Shown one piece after another: positions 1-7,010 of a stretch of 42,151 bases of DNA. The notes beneath the pieces are model-generated. The model had not been told where the DNA came from and made no database searches. It saw nothing but the letters and a program-made list of their open reading frames with translations. The number at the start of each line of letters is the position of its first letter. Position 1 is the stretch's first letter. The position numbers were made by a program, and so were the translations under genes. Source of the DNA: Elusimicrobiaceae bacterium. Its GTDB lineage: Bacteria > Elusimicrobiota > Elusimicrobia > Elusimicrobiales > Elusimicrobiaceae. Where the stretch lies: the NCBI GenBank assembly GCA_017528825.1, contig JAFXOI010000017.1:1-42151 (forward strand). Reading direction: 5' to 3'.

Positions 1-124
1 CGATAACTTCCACGGGTATTTCATCCCCCGCAATATGTGGCGGCCATCCGGCAATGACTAATTTGCACACAATAGTTTCTTTATGTGCATATACTCTTTT
101 ATGGTTGTGGTTTCCCTCTATCAT
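1..124 (-). CDS. Partial hypothetical protein at the left window edge
   Basis: Only the first 41 codons are inside the window; the gene continues past base 1. The ATG is read at 124-122 on the minus strand and is preceded by a good ribosome binding site (AAGGAAGTG). It starts 19 bases after the stop of the small gene at 144-398, so the two are probably co-transcribed. The visible part is hydrophilic (MIEGNHNHKRVYAHK...) and continues with a W-P-P-H segment. I recognise no family. Its place next to a recombinase, repressor and tRNA suggests it is cargo or a control gene of the integrated element. Confidence 0.5.
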   Translation of the reverse strand, partial: MIEGNHNHKRVYAHKETIVCKLVIAGWPPHIAGDEIPVEVI

Positions 125-143
125 AATTCACTTCCTTTTTTAT

Positions 144-398
144 TTAGTAGTTTTCACGTAAGTTATAGAACCGTTCCACATCGTCTAATAAATAGGTTTT
201 ATAGCCGCTAATGTAACGGTCCATTGGGCGCAAACCCTTTCTTTTGTAGGTAGTAGTAAGCACTACCAGCGAACATTGAAAAAGCCGCGCTACCGCCTGA
301 CGTTTCAAAAAAACATTTCCGGCAAGGTCTTTGATAACGTCCGCGGGCTTAAACATTTTTACGTCCAGTTTCTTATAAATCGGTTTTTCGTGTTCCAT
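144..398 (-). CDS. Small helix-turn-helix (excisionase/AlpA-like) protein
   Basis: The 84-residue product has the layout of short winged-helix DNA-binding proteins of the excisionase/AlpA type. An N-terminal helix is followed by a segment around residues 30-50 (FLKRQAVARLFQCS) that looks like a recognition helix, then a wing with G-x-K-x-Y, and it ends in YLLDDVERFY, a pattern common at the end of such domains. A weak SD (TAGGT) precedes the ATG. It lies divergent from the repressor gene at 702 with a 303-base control region between them. In integrative elements a protein of this kind often directs excision. The assignment is by pattern only; a different small regulator is possible. Confidence 0.5.
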   Translation of the reverse strand: MEHEKPIYKKLDVKMFKPADVIKDLAGNVFLKRQAVARLFQCSLVVLTTTYKRKGLRPMDRYISGYKTYLLDDVERFYNLRENY

Positions 399-445
399 AT
401 ATACCTACAAATCTTTGCGCCCAGTCCCCCTTTTTAGGGGTAATA

Positions 446-454
446 TGCTAAAAT
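446..454 (+). promoter_or_regulatory. Extended -10 promoter, TGCTAAAAT
   Basis: TGC directly precedes TAAAAT, matching the extended -10 form seen before several genes in this window (for example 23991-23999 and 35429-35437). No convincing -35 is present. Transcription would start near 461 and run rightward through the palindromic region toward the repressor gene at 702, or make a short RNA ending at the hairpin that follows. Confidence 0.4.
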
Positions 455-496
455 AAAAACGTACGGTACTCCTAGTAAAAGTCCCCGTACGTTTTT
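455..496. terminator. Hairpin with T runs on both strands (terminator or operator)
   Basis: AAAAACGTACGG at 455-466 is an exact inverted copy of CCGTACGTTTTT at 485-496, separated by 18 bases. On either strand the stem ends in five T, so it could terminate transcription both ways. It begins just after a promoter-like -10, so a very short transcript or a regulated 5' end is also possible. Confidence 0.4.
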
Positions 497-601
497 GGCT
501 TATATTGCAACAGGTCGCTTATTCCCTGCTGCATTGCAAATTTTTCAACTACGAATTGTTATAAGCGAATTTGTTTATAAGCCAAAGTCCCGTTTATCGG
601 G
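495..601. other. Nested inverted repeats in the element control region (possible structured RNA)
   Basis: An outer stem pairs TTGGCTTATA (495-504) with TATAAGCCAA (576-585). An inner stem pairs TCGCTTAT (515-522) with ATAAGCGA (561-568). A small hairpin CCCG/CGGG follows at 589-601. No open reading frame of note covers this stretch. It sits between the divergent genes 144-398 and 702-1070, so it may be a leader, a small RNA or a set of recombinase or repressor binding sites. I see no match to a known RNA class. Confidence 0.3.
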
Positions 602-609
602 GTAGATAA

Positions 610-626
610 GTTTAGCAATGCTAAAC
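610..626. promoter_or_regulatory. 17-bp palindromic operator candidate
   Basis: GTTTAGCAATGCTAAAC is a perfect palindrome with 8-base arms and one central base. It lies 76 bases before the repressor gene at 702 in the divergent control region, which is where a Cro/cI-type protein usually binds. The link to that repressor is inferred from position. Confidence 0.4.
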
Positions 627-701
627 AATATCATAGTATATGCTTATTAAACATAATAAATGATGTTTTGTCAAGCATTATTTTGAAAAAATAGGTGTTT
701 T

Positions 702-1070
702 ATGACGAGAAAAAAAAGCGAAGACATAGCAAATAAAATTAGAATTTTTATGCTAAAGAATGGAATTTCGCAACGTGATTTAGCAAAAAAAATGAAAGTA
801 GCTCCGCAGACAGTTAGTCGGTTTTTGACTGGCGAAAATTCATTTCGCACTGACACATTAGAAAAAATAAGCGAGGCATTAAATGTGCCCGCAAATTATT
901 TTTTTAGCGAAGTACACGGCTCTGCTATCGGGTCAAACGCGCAAGTCAATTCTTCTGCTGATATACAGAAAGATATTAAATTACTTTCTACACAAGTGGA
1001 ATTATTAACAACAAAAATGCTGATTATTGAGCAAGAAATAAAAGCTCTTAAAAAGGGGAAAGAGTTATGA
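702..1070 (+). CDS. Cro/cI-type (XRE) helix-turn-helix regulator with C-terminal coiled coil
   Basis: The 122-residue protein has a classic HTH_3 domain at about residues 8-65: helix, turn, recognition helix (ISQRDLAKKMKVAPQTVSRF), then LTGENSFRTDTLEKISEALNVP. A short polar linker (GSAIGSNAQVNSS) leads into a charged, heptad-like helix over the last 45 residues, probably for dimerisation. No peptidase domain is present, so it is not a LexA/cI self-cleaving repressor. It overlaps the next gene by four bases (ATGA), so the lipoprotein is translated from the same message. The HTH class is clear; the role as element repressor is inferred from context. Confidence 0.85.
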   Translation: MTRKKSEDIANKIRIFMLKNGISQRDLAKKMKVAPQTVSRFLTGENSFRTDTLEKISEALNVPANYFFSEVHGSAIGSNAQVNSSADIQKDIKLLSTQVELLTTKMLIIEQEIKALKKGKEL

Positions 1071-1816
1071 GAATAGTTGTTGTTTGTTTATTTATTCTTA
1101 TTGCAATGGCAAGTTGTCAAAAAATATATGAAGCTAATTTATTAAAAAAACAAGAAATTGAAAAATCTATTGAAAAAGAAGTTTGGGATAATATATTGGA
1201 AGTTAACAAAACAACCCAAGATTACAATACGTCCACCACGCCGGAAGAAATGGAAAAAGATATGCGTAAAGTGGTAGATGGTATTGTTAAAACAATGGCA
1301 CAAGAAATGTTAGCACGGGCAAAGAAAATTCACGTGCCTACGCCAATGCTTCAAGACACTTCTTTTTTGTATTCTAAAGTTAAACTAAATGCTGCTATCA
1401 AACAGCAAGATACGGATATTAAGCAGTATAAAAAAGAAATAAATTTAACTATTGATGATATTATAAACGGAAGTAAAGAAGCTATGCTTACTGATTGTGC
1501 TAAAAAATATCCAAAAAGCGAATGCGAAAAATTCAAAAAACCTATAGAAGACAGCTTGGCTGGCGCGAAAAATAAGCTAACGGCCAGCATACCATTTTAC
1601 GTGGACTACATAGAAGAAGAATTAAATGCAATGCGCTTTATTTCTAATCATTATAATAGTTTTACAACGTCGGGCCAGTTCCCGCATTTTACCGATGCTG
1701 CCTTGCAAAAGCAATTTATGGCCAAAATACAAGAGGTAGATAGAAAAGGCCGGGCGGTAGCGGACTTACGCAATAATGCCTGGCAGGATGCACACAATAA
1801 AGTAAGCAAGATTTAG
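1067..1816 (+). CDS. Lipoprotein of unknown function carried by the integrated element
   Basis: The N-terminus is a lipoprotein signal (MRIVVVCLFILIAMASC) with lipobox AMASC and Cys17 as the predicted acylated residue. The remaining 230 residues are almost wholly alpha-helical and charged, with long heptad-like stretches and two further cysteines near residues 145 and 153. I recognise no family. The gene overlaps the repressor by four bases and ends nine bases before the recombinase start, so the three genes look like one unit. A surface lipoprotein co-expressed with a repressor could act in exclusion of related elements; that is a guess from context only. Confidence 0.7.
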   Translation: MRIVVVCLFILIAMASCQKIYEANLLKKQEIEKSIEKEVWDNILEVNKTTQDYNTSTTPEEMEKDMRKVVDGIVKTMAQEMLARAKKIHVPTPMLQDTSFLYSKVKLNAAIKQQDTDIKQYKKEINLTIDDIINGSKEAMLTDCAKKYPKSECEKFKKPIEDSLAGAKNKLTASIPFYVDYIEEELNAMRFISNHYNSFTTSGQFPHFTDAALQKQFMAKIQEVDRKGRAVADLRNNAWQDAHNKVSKI

Positions 1817-1824
1817 AGAGTTTT

Positions 1825-3003
1825 ATGCCACCCATAAACAAAATATCCGGCTTCAAAAGAAAAGGCCGCAACGGGCAGCGCTACCGCAAACAAATAAATG
1901 GCCGCGTGTATGAAAAGTATTTTACTGGCAATAAAGACCAGCGCGAACAAGCATATAAAAAATGGGTAAAGCAACTGCAAGAAAAACGCGCATCTCGCGC
2001 GGAAGACCATTCTATTACATACACGGAATTTAAGGAAAAGTTTTTATCCTATCTGCGGTTAGCAGTAGATAAAGGGACAGGCAAGCCACGTTTCAAAGAC
2101 CGCACTATAGAAGAATACGAATACTGCTTAATCAATTTTGACAAAGTTATGAAACCTCATTATATGGGGGATATGGAATACTTTACGTTGGCGGAATACC
2201 GCCGCCGCATCCGTGCAGTGGCTGACGAAGAAGACGCAAATTACTACGGCGTAAATAAAAAAATGGGTTGTATTATCCGTGCGTTTAAGTGGGGAATGAC
2301 GGAGGGATATGTCCCCGTTATAAATACGGCCCCGCTGGAAAAGAAATTAGACACGGGAAAAATCGTAGTACATACCATGACCCCGCGGGAAGTGTCTTTA
2401 CTGCTTAAATATAGCCCGTTAAAATGGCGTGTAGCCATTAAGATAGGTTACTATACGGGCGTGCGCCCGGAAGAAATGATAAACCTACTTAAAAGTAAAA
2501 TTAATTTTCAAACAGGCGTTACTAAAATATACGAACACGACGCTGATCCGAAGCGAGGCATAACGGCATGGGCGCCAAAACGGAATAAACGTCGCTTGGT
2601 ATTACTGCCGCCGGACGTATTAGAAGATATTAAAAAATTACAGCCGGAAACATATATAATTTTGCGGGATAACGGTATTCCGTATAACGACACAAATTTT
2701 TCAAATTCATTTAAGGCCAACCTCAAACACGTAAATAAAGAAATACTGCGCCACGAACAAGACACGGCGCCAGTGCGCTGCACATATAAAACACTACGTA
2801 AGTCAAACATCACCACGCTTATGGATATGGGCCTGGATGAAAAAGACGCTTCGCTTGGGCTTGGGCACGCAGATAAAAAAACCAGTGAAAAGCATTATAT
2901 CAATGCACTAACCTTGGCAAAACAAAAAGAGCGTGAGCAGTTAGCGCAACTAAAAAAAGTAAAAGGATATATTTTGAAGTTACCGCAAACACTGCAAAAA
3001 TAG
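1825..3003 (+). CDS. Tyrosine recombinase (phage/ICE-type integrase)
   Basis: The 392-residue protein has an N-terminal basic arm-binding part (KRKGRNGQRYRKQINGRVY), a SAM-like core-binding domain at about 60-170 and a catalytic domain at about 185-360. Catalytic residues are visible as Arg214 in YTGVRPEEM, Arg325 in YKTLRKS, His348 in LGLGHADKKT and the nucleophile Tyr358 in KHYINA. The usual first histidine of the HxLR box is replaced (KTLR), a tolerated variation. The gene ends 168 bases from the 3' end of a tRNA-Ser gene, which is the usual arrangement for elements that insert into tRNA 3' ends. The 5' end is only nine bases from the lipoprotein stop. Confidence 0.9.
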   Translation: MPPINKISGFKRKGRNGQRYRKQINGRVYEKYFTGNKDQREQAYKKWVKQLQEKRASRAEDHSITYTEFKEKFLSYLRLAVDKGTGKPRFKDRTIEEYEYCLINFDKVMKPHYMGDMEYFTLAEYRRRIRAVADEEDANYYGVNKKMGCIIRAFKWGMTEGYVPVINTAPLEKKLDTGKIVVHTMTPREVSLLLKYSPLKWRVAIKIGYYTGVRPEEMINLLKSKINFQTGVTKIYEHDADPKRGITAWAPKRNKRRLVLLPPDVLEDIKKLQPETYIILRDNGIPYNDTNFSNSFKANLKHVNKEILRHEQDTAPVRCTYKTLRKSNITTLMDMGLDEKDASLGLGHADKKTSEKHYINALTLAKQKEREQLAQLKKVKGYILKLPQTLQK

Positions 3004-3051
3004 TGTCCCCAGTTCAGGTAAAAACAGTGTCCCCAGTTTGTGTCCCCTGTT
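3003..3051. repeat. Three short direct repeats, GTGTCCCCWGTT
   Basis: Near-identical 12-mers lie at 3003-3014, 3027-3038 and 3040-3051, starting at the integrase stop codon and lying between it and the tRNA. Repeats in this position are often arm sites for the integrase. A second set at the far end of the element would be needed to confirm this, and that end is outside the window. Confidence 0.45.
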
Positions 3052-3122
3052 TTTGGGAATTAAATACCTTAATTTAAGTTACTACCCATTACTACAAATT
3101 AGCAGGTTTTACGACGAAAAAC

Positions 3123-3152
3123 AAAATAAAAATCCCCGCTTTCGGCGGGGAT
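3123..3152 (-). terminator. Terminator of the tRNA-Ser transcript
   Basis: ATCCCCGC (3132-3139) pairs with GCGGGGAT (3145-3152). Read on the minus strand the stem is followed by a T-rich tail, placing a strong terminator 19 bases after the tRNA 3' end. Confidence 0.8.
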
Positions 3153-3170
3153 TATATGTTTAGACGGATA

Positions 3171-3257
3171 CGGAGAGGGAGAGATTCGAACTCTCGATAC
3201 GGTTTCCCGTATGCAGTCTTTCCAGGACTGTGCCTTAAACCACTCGGCCACCTCTCC
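3171..3257 (-). tRNA. tRNA-Ser (anticodon GGA)
   Basis: On the minus strand the acceptor arms GGAGAGG (3257-3251) and CCTCTCC (3178-3172) pair, with discriminator G at 3171. The D arm reads GGCCGAGTGGTTTAAGGC, the anticodon stem-loop has CTGGAAA with anticodon GGA, a class II variable arm is formed by TACGGG/CCGTA, and the T arm is GAGAGTTCGAATCTCTC. The length of 87 bases fits a serine tRNA. CCA is not encoded. Its 3' end faces the integrase, so it is the likely attachment site of the element on its left. Confidence 0.95.
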
Positions 3258-3453
3258 AAAAAATTCGTCGGAAAGTATATATATTATAGCAAATTCTGTG
3301 AAATTTTGAAAAATAGCCACTAAAAAATTATTTCTACTCGTATATTTTTTCCAATGAAAGGCATTGAAAAAATGTAGAATTAGAGTAAACTTATAAAAGG
3401 GATGGTGTGGGGAATATAGTACGTACCTATGACCATAGAAACGGGGAGGACAC

Positions 3454-3972
3454 ATGCCAAAAAACTTGATCATCTATTATTCGCGCAGAGGGGAAAATTA
3501 CTTTGGCGGCGAAATCCGTGTCATTGAAAAGGGAAATACGGAACAAGTGGCACAATTTATTCAAGCGGCGGTGGGGGGAGATTTATTTGAAGTGGAAACC
3601 GTCAAGCCGTATCCGCCGGCTTATAAGGCATGTATTGAGCAAGCCAAACACGAACTATGCGATGAGGCCCGCCCTGCCCTTAAAAAATATATATCTGATA
3701 TTTCCGAGTATGACAATATCTTTATTTGCGGACCCTGTTGGTGGGGGAGATTCCCGATGGCCGTTTTCAGTCTGTTGGAAAAATTAGATTTTACCGGCAA
3801 GAAAGTAATGGGACTTATGACACATGAAGGTAGCGGACTGGGAAATACGGAGCGGGATTTAAAGAAATTTTGCCCCGGGGCGACTTTCGGACAGGCGCTG
3901 GCGGTACATGGTTCTTATGTAAAGAACAGCCAAGAAATGGTTACTGCGTGGGCAAAAGAACAAATCGGTTAA
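3454..3972 (+). CDS. Flavodoxin family protein
   Basis: The 172-residue product begins with the flavodoxin FMN phosphate region (NLIIYYSRRGEN...GNTEQVAQFI), has the 50s-type loop ahead of the ICGPCWWGRFPMAVFSLL segment (residues about 90-108), and a later MTHEGSGLGNTERDL loop. It is likely a small cytoplasmic FMN electron carrier or NAD(P)H-independent reductase of the long flavodoxin_4 type. A strong SD (GGGGAGGA) stands seven bases ahead of ATG 3454. The gene is on its own, running away from the tRNA. The family call is good; the redox partner cannot be told from the sequence. Confidence 0.85.
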   Translation: MPKNLIIYYSRRGENYFGGEIRVIEKGNTEQVAQFIQAAVGGDLFEVETVKPYPPAYKACIEQAKHELCDEARPALKKYISDISEYDNIFICGPCWWGRFPMAVFSLLEKLDFTGKKVMGLMTHEGSGLGNTERDLKKFCPGATFGQALAVHGSYVKNSQEMVTAWAKEQIG

Positions 3973-4067
3973 TTTTTAATGCACTTGCCCAAGTGTGTTA
4001 TAAAAAGTAGAGTAGAAGAAATAGCTAACGTGTGCGGATTCATAATTTATATAAATAAGGAGAAAGT

Positions 4068-4112
4068 ATGAAAAAATTCCCCGGTCTTAAAACCGGGGAA
4101 TTTTTTGCGTGA
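4068..4112 (+). other. SD-ATG mini-ORF coinciding with a bidirectional terminator
   Basis: AAGGAGAAAGT followed by ATG opens a 14-codon frame (MKKFPGLKTGEFFA) whose codons are exactly a hairpin: AAAAAATTCCCCGGT pairs with ACCGGGGAATTTTTT (4071-4106). The hairpin serves flavodoxin on the plus strand and the convergent gene 4118-4567 on the minus strand. The SD and start look like those of the pilin genes here, so this may be a gene remnant or a leader peptide. I do not claim that the peptide is made. Confidence 0.45.
4071..4106. terminator. Bidirectional intrinsic terminator
   Basis: A 15-bp stem with a six-base loop carries A6 on one flank and T6 on the other, so it can stop transcription in both directions between convergent genes. 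Confidence 0.8.
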
Positions 4113-4117
4113 ACTGC

Positions 4118-4567
4118 TTACAAATTTTGCTCTGCTAAATACTTTTCCAAAATGGCGGCGGCACTTTTTACTTTATCTGCACAGGGTCGTGCGTGATAAT
4201 AGGCCTGCGTGCGCGGTTGAGGCGCGGGTTGATTGGCACAAGAAAGCCCCAATAATTCACGGCAAATGATAGAGCCGTTTTCTTCTTTGAAACGATTGCA
4301 TAGCTCTTTTATATGTGCGTAAAACGCTGTTTTGGCCGCGTGGTCGGTAGGATCCTTGGGAGCGTGTTTTAAGGAAAATACCATACACATCGCACTCACC
4401 GCACCGCATACTTCGCGCTGACCCCCTAGTCCGCCACCAAAACAGGCGGCTGCGGCTAAGGCCTGCTCTCGACTGAGGCCGACTTCGTCAGCGTACGCGC
4501 ATAATACGGCCTGCGCGCAATTATGTCCGGACAAAAATAATTCTTTTGCTTGTTCTGCTTTGCTCAT
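4118..4567 (-). CDS. C-GCAxxG-C-C family protein (probable redox/metal-binding)
   Basis: The 149-residue product carries the ordered cysteine pattern that names the family: NCAQAVL near residue 18, CFGGGLGG near 43, EVCGAVSA near 53, and later CNRF, CRELLGLSC and CADKV. Such proteins are common in anaerobes and are thought to bind a metal or cluster; the function is not settled. I chose ATG 4567 (MSKAEQAKEL) because upstream in-frame codons have only a TTG start and unrelated sequence. There is no SD, but TGCTATACT lies seven bases upstream, so the message is probably leaderless. The gene follows the membrane protein at 4652-5110 on the same strand. Confidence 0.8.
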   Translation of the reverse strand: MSKAEQAKELFLSGHNCAQAVLCAYADEVGLSREQALAAAACFGGGLGGQREVCGAVSAMCMVFSLKHAPKDPTDHAAKTAFYAHIKELCNRFKEENGSIICRELLGLSCANQPAPQPRTQAYYHARPCADKVKSAAAILEKYLAEQNL

Positions 4568-4574
4568 GTTCAAT

Positions 4575-4583
4575 AGTATAGCA
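4575..4583 (-). promoter_or_regulatory. Extended -10 promoter for the C-GCAxxG-C-C gene
   Basis: On the minus strand TGC plus TATACT ends seven bases before the ATG at 4567. The expected start of transcription falls on or beside the A of the start codon, which explains the missing ribosome binding site. Confidence 0.55.
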
Positions 4584-4651
4584 TTTGTGCAGGCATGAGG
4601 CCTACATGCAAAAAACGTCGAACAGAAAACTGAGGGAAAATTTCCTAGCAA

Positions 4652-5110
4652 TTAGTGGCTTTGTTGGGCTTGTTGTACCAGCGTGAGAATAAAATCCAAA
4701 TTTTTTTTAGATAAGTATATGGTGATGTTTATATCTTTTTTAGAGTGCATCCAACTTAACCAGTTGTTGTTCAAATTGTTAGGTTGTACGGGGCCTACTA
4801 TTAGCGAGTGGCTGAGTGCAAAATCGGATCTAGTAAATGAATAGGAGAAATAATCCAAGCACAAAGCTTTCCCCATCGTGCTTACAATCAATTTATCATA
4901 GTATACATCTAACTTTAATGTGTTTTTACATCTTATAGAGCCGATGTTTCCACCTAAAAAACGGAGTTTTTTCAAGGGATTGGGGAAAAGCCGTCGGAGT
5001 TCTTTGTAGTCATTGGGTAGAAAACAGGAAACGCTTGCTCTGAGTATATACCAAATTAATACAAAAGAACTGCAGAAAATTAAAAACATCAAAACACTGA
5101 CAACATACAT
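4652..5110 (-). CDS. Membrane-anchored hypothetical protein
   Basis: The 152-residue protein has one N-terminal membrane segment (residues about 4-24, VVSVLMFLIFCSSFVLIWYI) and a soluble remainder with many beta-type stretches (LDVYYDKLIVSTMG, DINITIYLS) and a conserved-looking WLSWMHSKK. Start ATG 5110 has a plausible SD (AAGGAGAAATTAC). I recognise no family. It may share a transcript with the downstream gene, although that gene has its own promoter. Confidence 0.6.
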   Translation of the reverse strand: MYVVSVLMFLIFCSSFVLIWYILRASVSCFLPNDYKELRRLFPNPLKKLRFLGGNIGSIRCKNTLKLDVYYDKLIVSTMGKALCLDYFSYSFTRSDFALSHSLIVGPVQPNNLNNNWLSWMHSKKDINITIYLSKKNLDFILTLVQQAQQSH

Positions 5111-5211
5111 AGATGTAATTTCTCCTTATTGCAGATTGTAGCATTTTACTCTTCAAGGTTTGTCTTATTTAGTTTTAATCAAAAGTTTACTACGGGGAGG
5201 TTAAAACAATG

Positions 5212-5220
5212 TGGTACAAT
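5212..5220 (+). promoter_or_regulatory. Extended -10 promoter for ldh
   Basis: TGGTACAAT (TGn plus TACAAT) lies 17 bases ahead of ATG 5238, giving a leader of roughly ten bases that begins just before the AGGAGG. No clear -35 is seen. Confidence 0.55.
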
Positions 5221-5237
5221 ACCAAACAGGAGGAATT

Positions 5238-6203
5238 ATGGAACAAAACTGTACAAATTGTGTCAATTTTAGAAAAGTAGTGATTATCGGATGCGGATTT
5301 GTGGGGTCAGCTTCAGCATTTAGTTTAATGCAAAGCGGCTTGTTTAGAGAAATGGTATTAATAGATGCAGATCCTGCCAAAGCGGAAGGGGAAGCTTTGG
5401 ATATCAGTCACGGGGTGGCCTTTGCCAAACCGATGAAAATTTATGCCGGTACATACGATGATGTTAAAAATGCTTCGGTGGTGATTATTACTGCCGGTGC
5501 GGCGCAAAAACCCGGTGAAACGCGCTTGGATTTAGTTAAGAAAAATATCGCAATTTATAAATCCATTATTCCGCAAATCAAACAACGTGATTTCAAAGGT
5601 ATTTTGCTCATAGTGTCTAATCCGGTAGATATTTTGACGACGGTAGCGGTTAAACTTAGCGGACTGGCGGAGAATCGTGTGATTGGTTCGGGTACCGTGC
5701 TGGATACCGCACGACTCAAATATGAAATCGGGCGACATCTAAACGTGGACAGCCGCAGTGTGCATGCTTTTATTATCGGTGAACACGGTGACAGCGAAAT
5801 AGCCGCCTTTAGCAGTGCTAATGTATCGGGTATTAAGTTGGACGATTTCTGCGAAATGCGCGGGCACTTTGAACATGCCAAAGCCAGTGCAGAAATTGCC
5901 GATCGTGTGAAAAACAGCGCGTATGAGATTATTGCCAAAAAGAAGGCGACCTATTACGGCATAGCGGCGGCAGTAAAGCGTATTTGCGAAGCAATTGTAC
6001 GTAACGAACGTTCTATTTTACCGGTATCTTCTATGATACACGACGTGTACGGCATTGACGGACTGGCACTGAGTATGCCGGCTATCGTGGGTTCGGAGGG
6101 AGTAGAAACGCTTGTGCCGCTCAAACTTAACGAGGACGAAACCAAACGGTTGCAGGCTTCGGCTAAAGTGCTCCAAGACATTTTAGCGCAAAATGAAATA
6201 TAG
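5238..6203 (+). CDS. ldh: L-lactate dehydrogenase
   Basis: The 321-residue enzyme interconverts pyruvate and L-lactate with NADH in the cytoplasm, recycling NAD during fermentation. The Rossmann motif is VVIIGCGFVGSASA (residues 14-27), with the acidic NADH-binding LIDAD after it. The specificity loop reads AAQKPGETR, with Gln at the residue that is Arg in malate dehydrogenase, so lactate rather than malate is the product. NPVDILT, DTARLKYEIG and the catalytic-histidine motif GEHGDSE follow. ATG 5238 is chosen over the upstream GTG because AGGAGG stands six bases before it. The short N-terminal tail MEQNCTNCVNF with a CxxC is unusual. Length is typical. It stands alone between a leftward gene and a leftward pilin. 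Confidence 0.95.
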   Translation: MEQNCTNCVNFRKVVIIGCGFVGSASAFSLMQSGLFREMVLIDADPAKAEGEALDISHGVAFAKPMKIYAGTYDDVKNASVVIITAGAAQKPGETRLDLVKKNIAIYKSIIPQIKQRDFKGILLIVSNPVDILTTVAVKLSGLAENRVIGSGTVLDTARLKYEIGRHLNVDSRSVHAFIIGEHGDSEIAAFSSANVSGIKLDDFCEMRGHFEHAKASAEIADRVKNSAYEIIAKKKATYYGIAAAVKRICEAIVRNERSILPVSSMIHDVYGIDGLALSMPAIVGSEGVETLVPLKLNEDETKRLQASAKVLQDILAQNEI

Positions 6204-6216
6204 ATAGGAAAAAATA

Positions 6217-6238
6217 AGGGCGGCTACTGAGCCGCCCT
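6217..6238 (-). terminator. Terminator between ldh and the pilin
   Basis: AGGGCGGC (6217-6224) pairs with GCCGCCCT (6231-6238). The minus strand has the better T tail (TTATTTTTTCC), so it ends the pilin message and probably also ldh. Confidence 0.75.
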
Positions 6239-6244
6239 ATCAGA

Positions 6245-6736
6245 TTATTTTTCCCAGAAATCAAATTGTTCGTAATTTTCTGGTAGGCCTACAGAAGAAC
6301 AAGAAACTGTACCTTCAAAACAGGCACAAGTAGTTAATTTCCCTTTTCTATAATCGTAACCACACTCTATGTTGTAATGATCTTTGTAATCTATCTCTAA
6401 TGGTCCACCACTAAACCAGATTTTCCAATCACCTAAAGAAGCGACTTCTTGTCCTCCTTCTCCGTATTCTGTATCAAATTTTGTTTGATCTCCAAAGGTA
6501 CGATATAATACAGTGTTGGAAACTTCAGAAGCGTTTTCTACTTCTGCCTTGCAATTATTGGCTTGCTCTATGTAACAAAGGGAATATTCTTCCATTAATC
6601 TTTTGACAGCCGGCTTAATTTGGGCGCGGCGGCTTTTGGCTACCGCTTTTTCATATTGCGGAAGTGCAATGGCAGACAAAATGCCGATGATTAAAACAAC
6701 TACTAATAATTCTATTAAGGTAAAACCTTTTTTCAT
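6245..6736 (-). CDS. Type IV pilin-like protein (PilE/GspG fold)
   Basis: The 163-residue prepilin starts [16 protein letters not shown], with the prepilin peptidase site after Gly4 and Glu at mature position 5. The hydrophobic helix continues to the usual SAIALPQYEKAVAKSRRAQ. The C-terminal domain has five cysteines (CYIEQANNCK, ECGY, CACF, CSS) for disulfides. ATG 6736 is chosen because GAGGTG precedes it and the 14 residues before it in frame do not belong to a pilin. The gene is preceded by a roughly 268-nt structured leader. Whether it builds the pilus or is a minor pilin or pseudopilin cannot be said. Confidence 0.9.
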   Translation of the reverse strand: MKKGFTLIELLVVVLIIGILSAIALPQYEKAVAKSRRAQIKPAVKRLMEEYSLCYIEQANNCKAEVENASEVSNTVLYRTFGDQTKFDTEYGEGGQEVASLGDWKIWFSGGPLEIDYKDHYNIECGYDYRKGKLTTCACFEGTVSCSSVGLPENYEQFDFWEK

Positions 6737-7004
6737 AAAACACCTCGTTTTGGGGGTCAGCTTAGATAAAAAGGCCATAAAATAGCGGCGTATTACCTAA
6801 GCTATTCCACTAACCTGTGTAATAATCGCCGCCAGCCCGCCCCCGAAGGGGCGGACAGAAACGAGGCGACTATTTGGTGGAGTGGAATATGCCTTGTGCG
6901 TGAGCACCTAGCTATGCGTGGGCCGAACCCGCGCTTCCAACAAATAATCCTATTAAATAATCCAAATGTTCTTAACTTTCTTTTTTCTCCTTATTACTAT
7001 AACT
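6737..7004 (-). promoter_or_regulatory. Structured pilin leader L1 (reduced form of the pilin-leader RNA)
   Basis: Read on the minus strand, the leader holds an outer stem TATTCCACT/AGTGGAATA (6889-6881 with 6811-6803) and an inner stem AATAGTCGCC/GGCGATTATT (6874-6865 with 6830-6821, one G-U). Within it a joining strand containing CGTTT leads to a UUCG-capped hairpin GTCCGCCCC/GGGGCGGGC (6856-6835). A 5' hairpin GCGCGGG/CCCACGC precedes it at about 6917-6935. The 3' strand of the inner stem also forms a terminator stem. This is the architecture of leaders L2 and L3 without their middle arm. A 66-codon frame on the opposite strand here is a shadow. Confidence 0.55.
6785..6832 (-). terminator. 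Attenuator stem in leader L1
   Basis: GCGGCGATTATTAC (6832-6819) pairs with GTAATACGCCGC (6796-6785) with one bulged base, followed by TATTTTAT. The 5' arm overlaps the inner leader stem, so the two folds exclude each other. Confidence 0.5.
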
Positions 7005-7010
7005 GTTTCC

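Noticed and set aside
3100-3260. Second att copy of the tRNA-Ser 3' end within the window
   Set aside because: I found no repeat of the tRNA 3' segment elsewhere in 1-3170; the other end of the element must lie left of the window.
5555-5938. A 127-codon minus-strand frame within ldh
   Set aside because: It is antisense to conserved LDH motifs, with no SD and no pilin or enzyme-like features.
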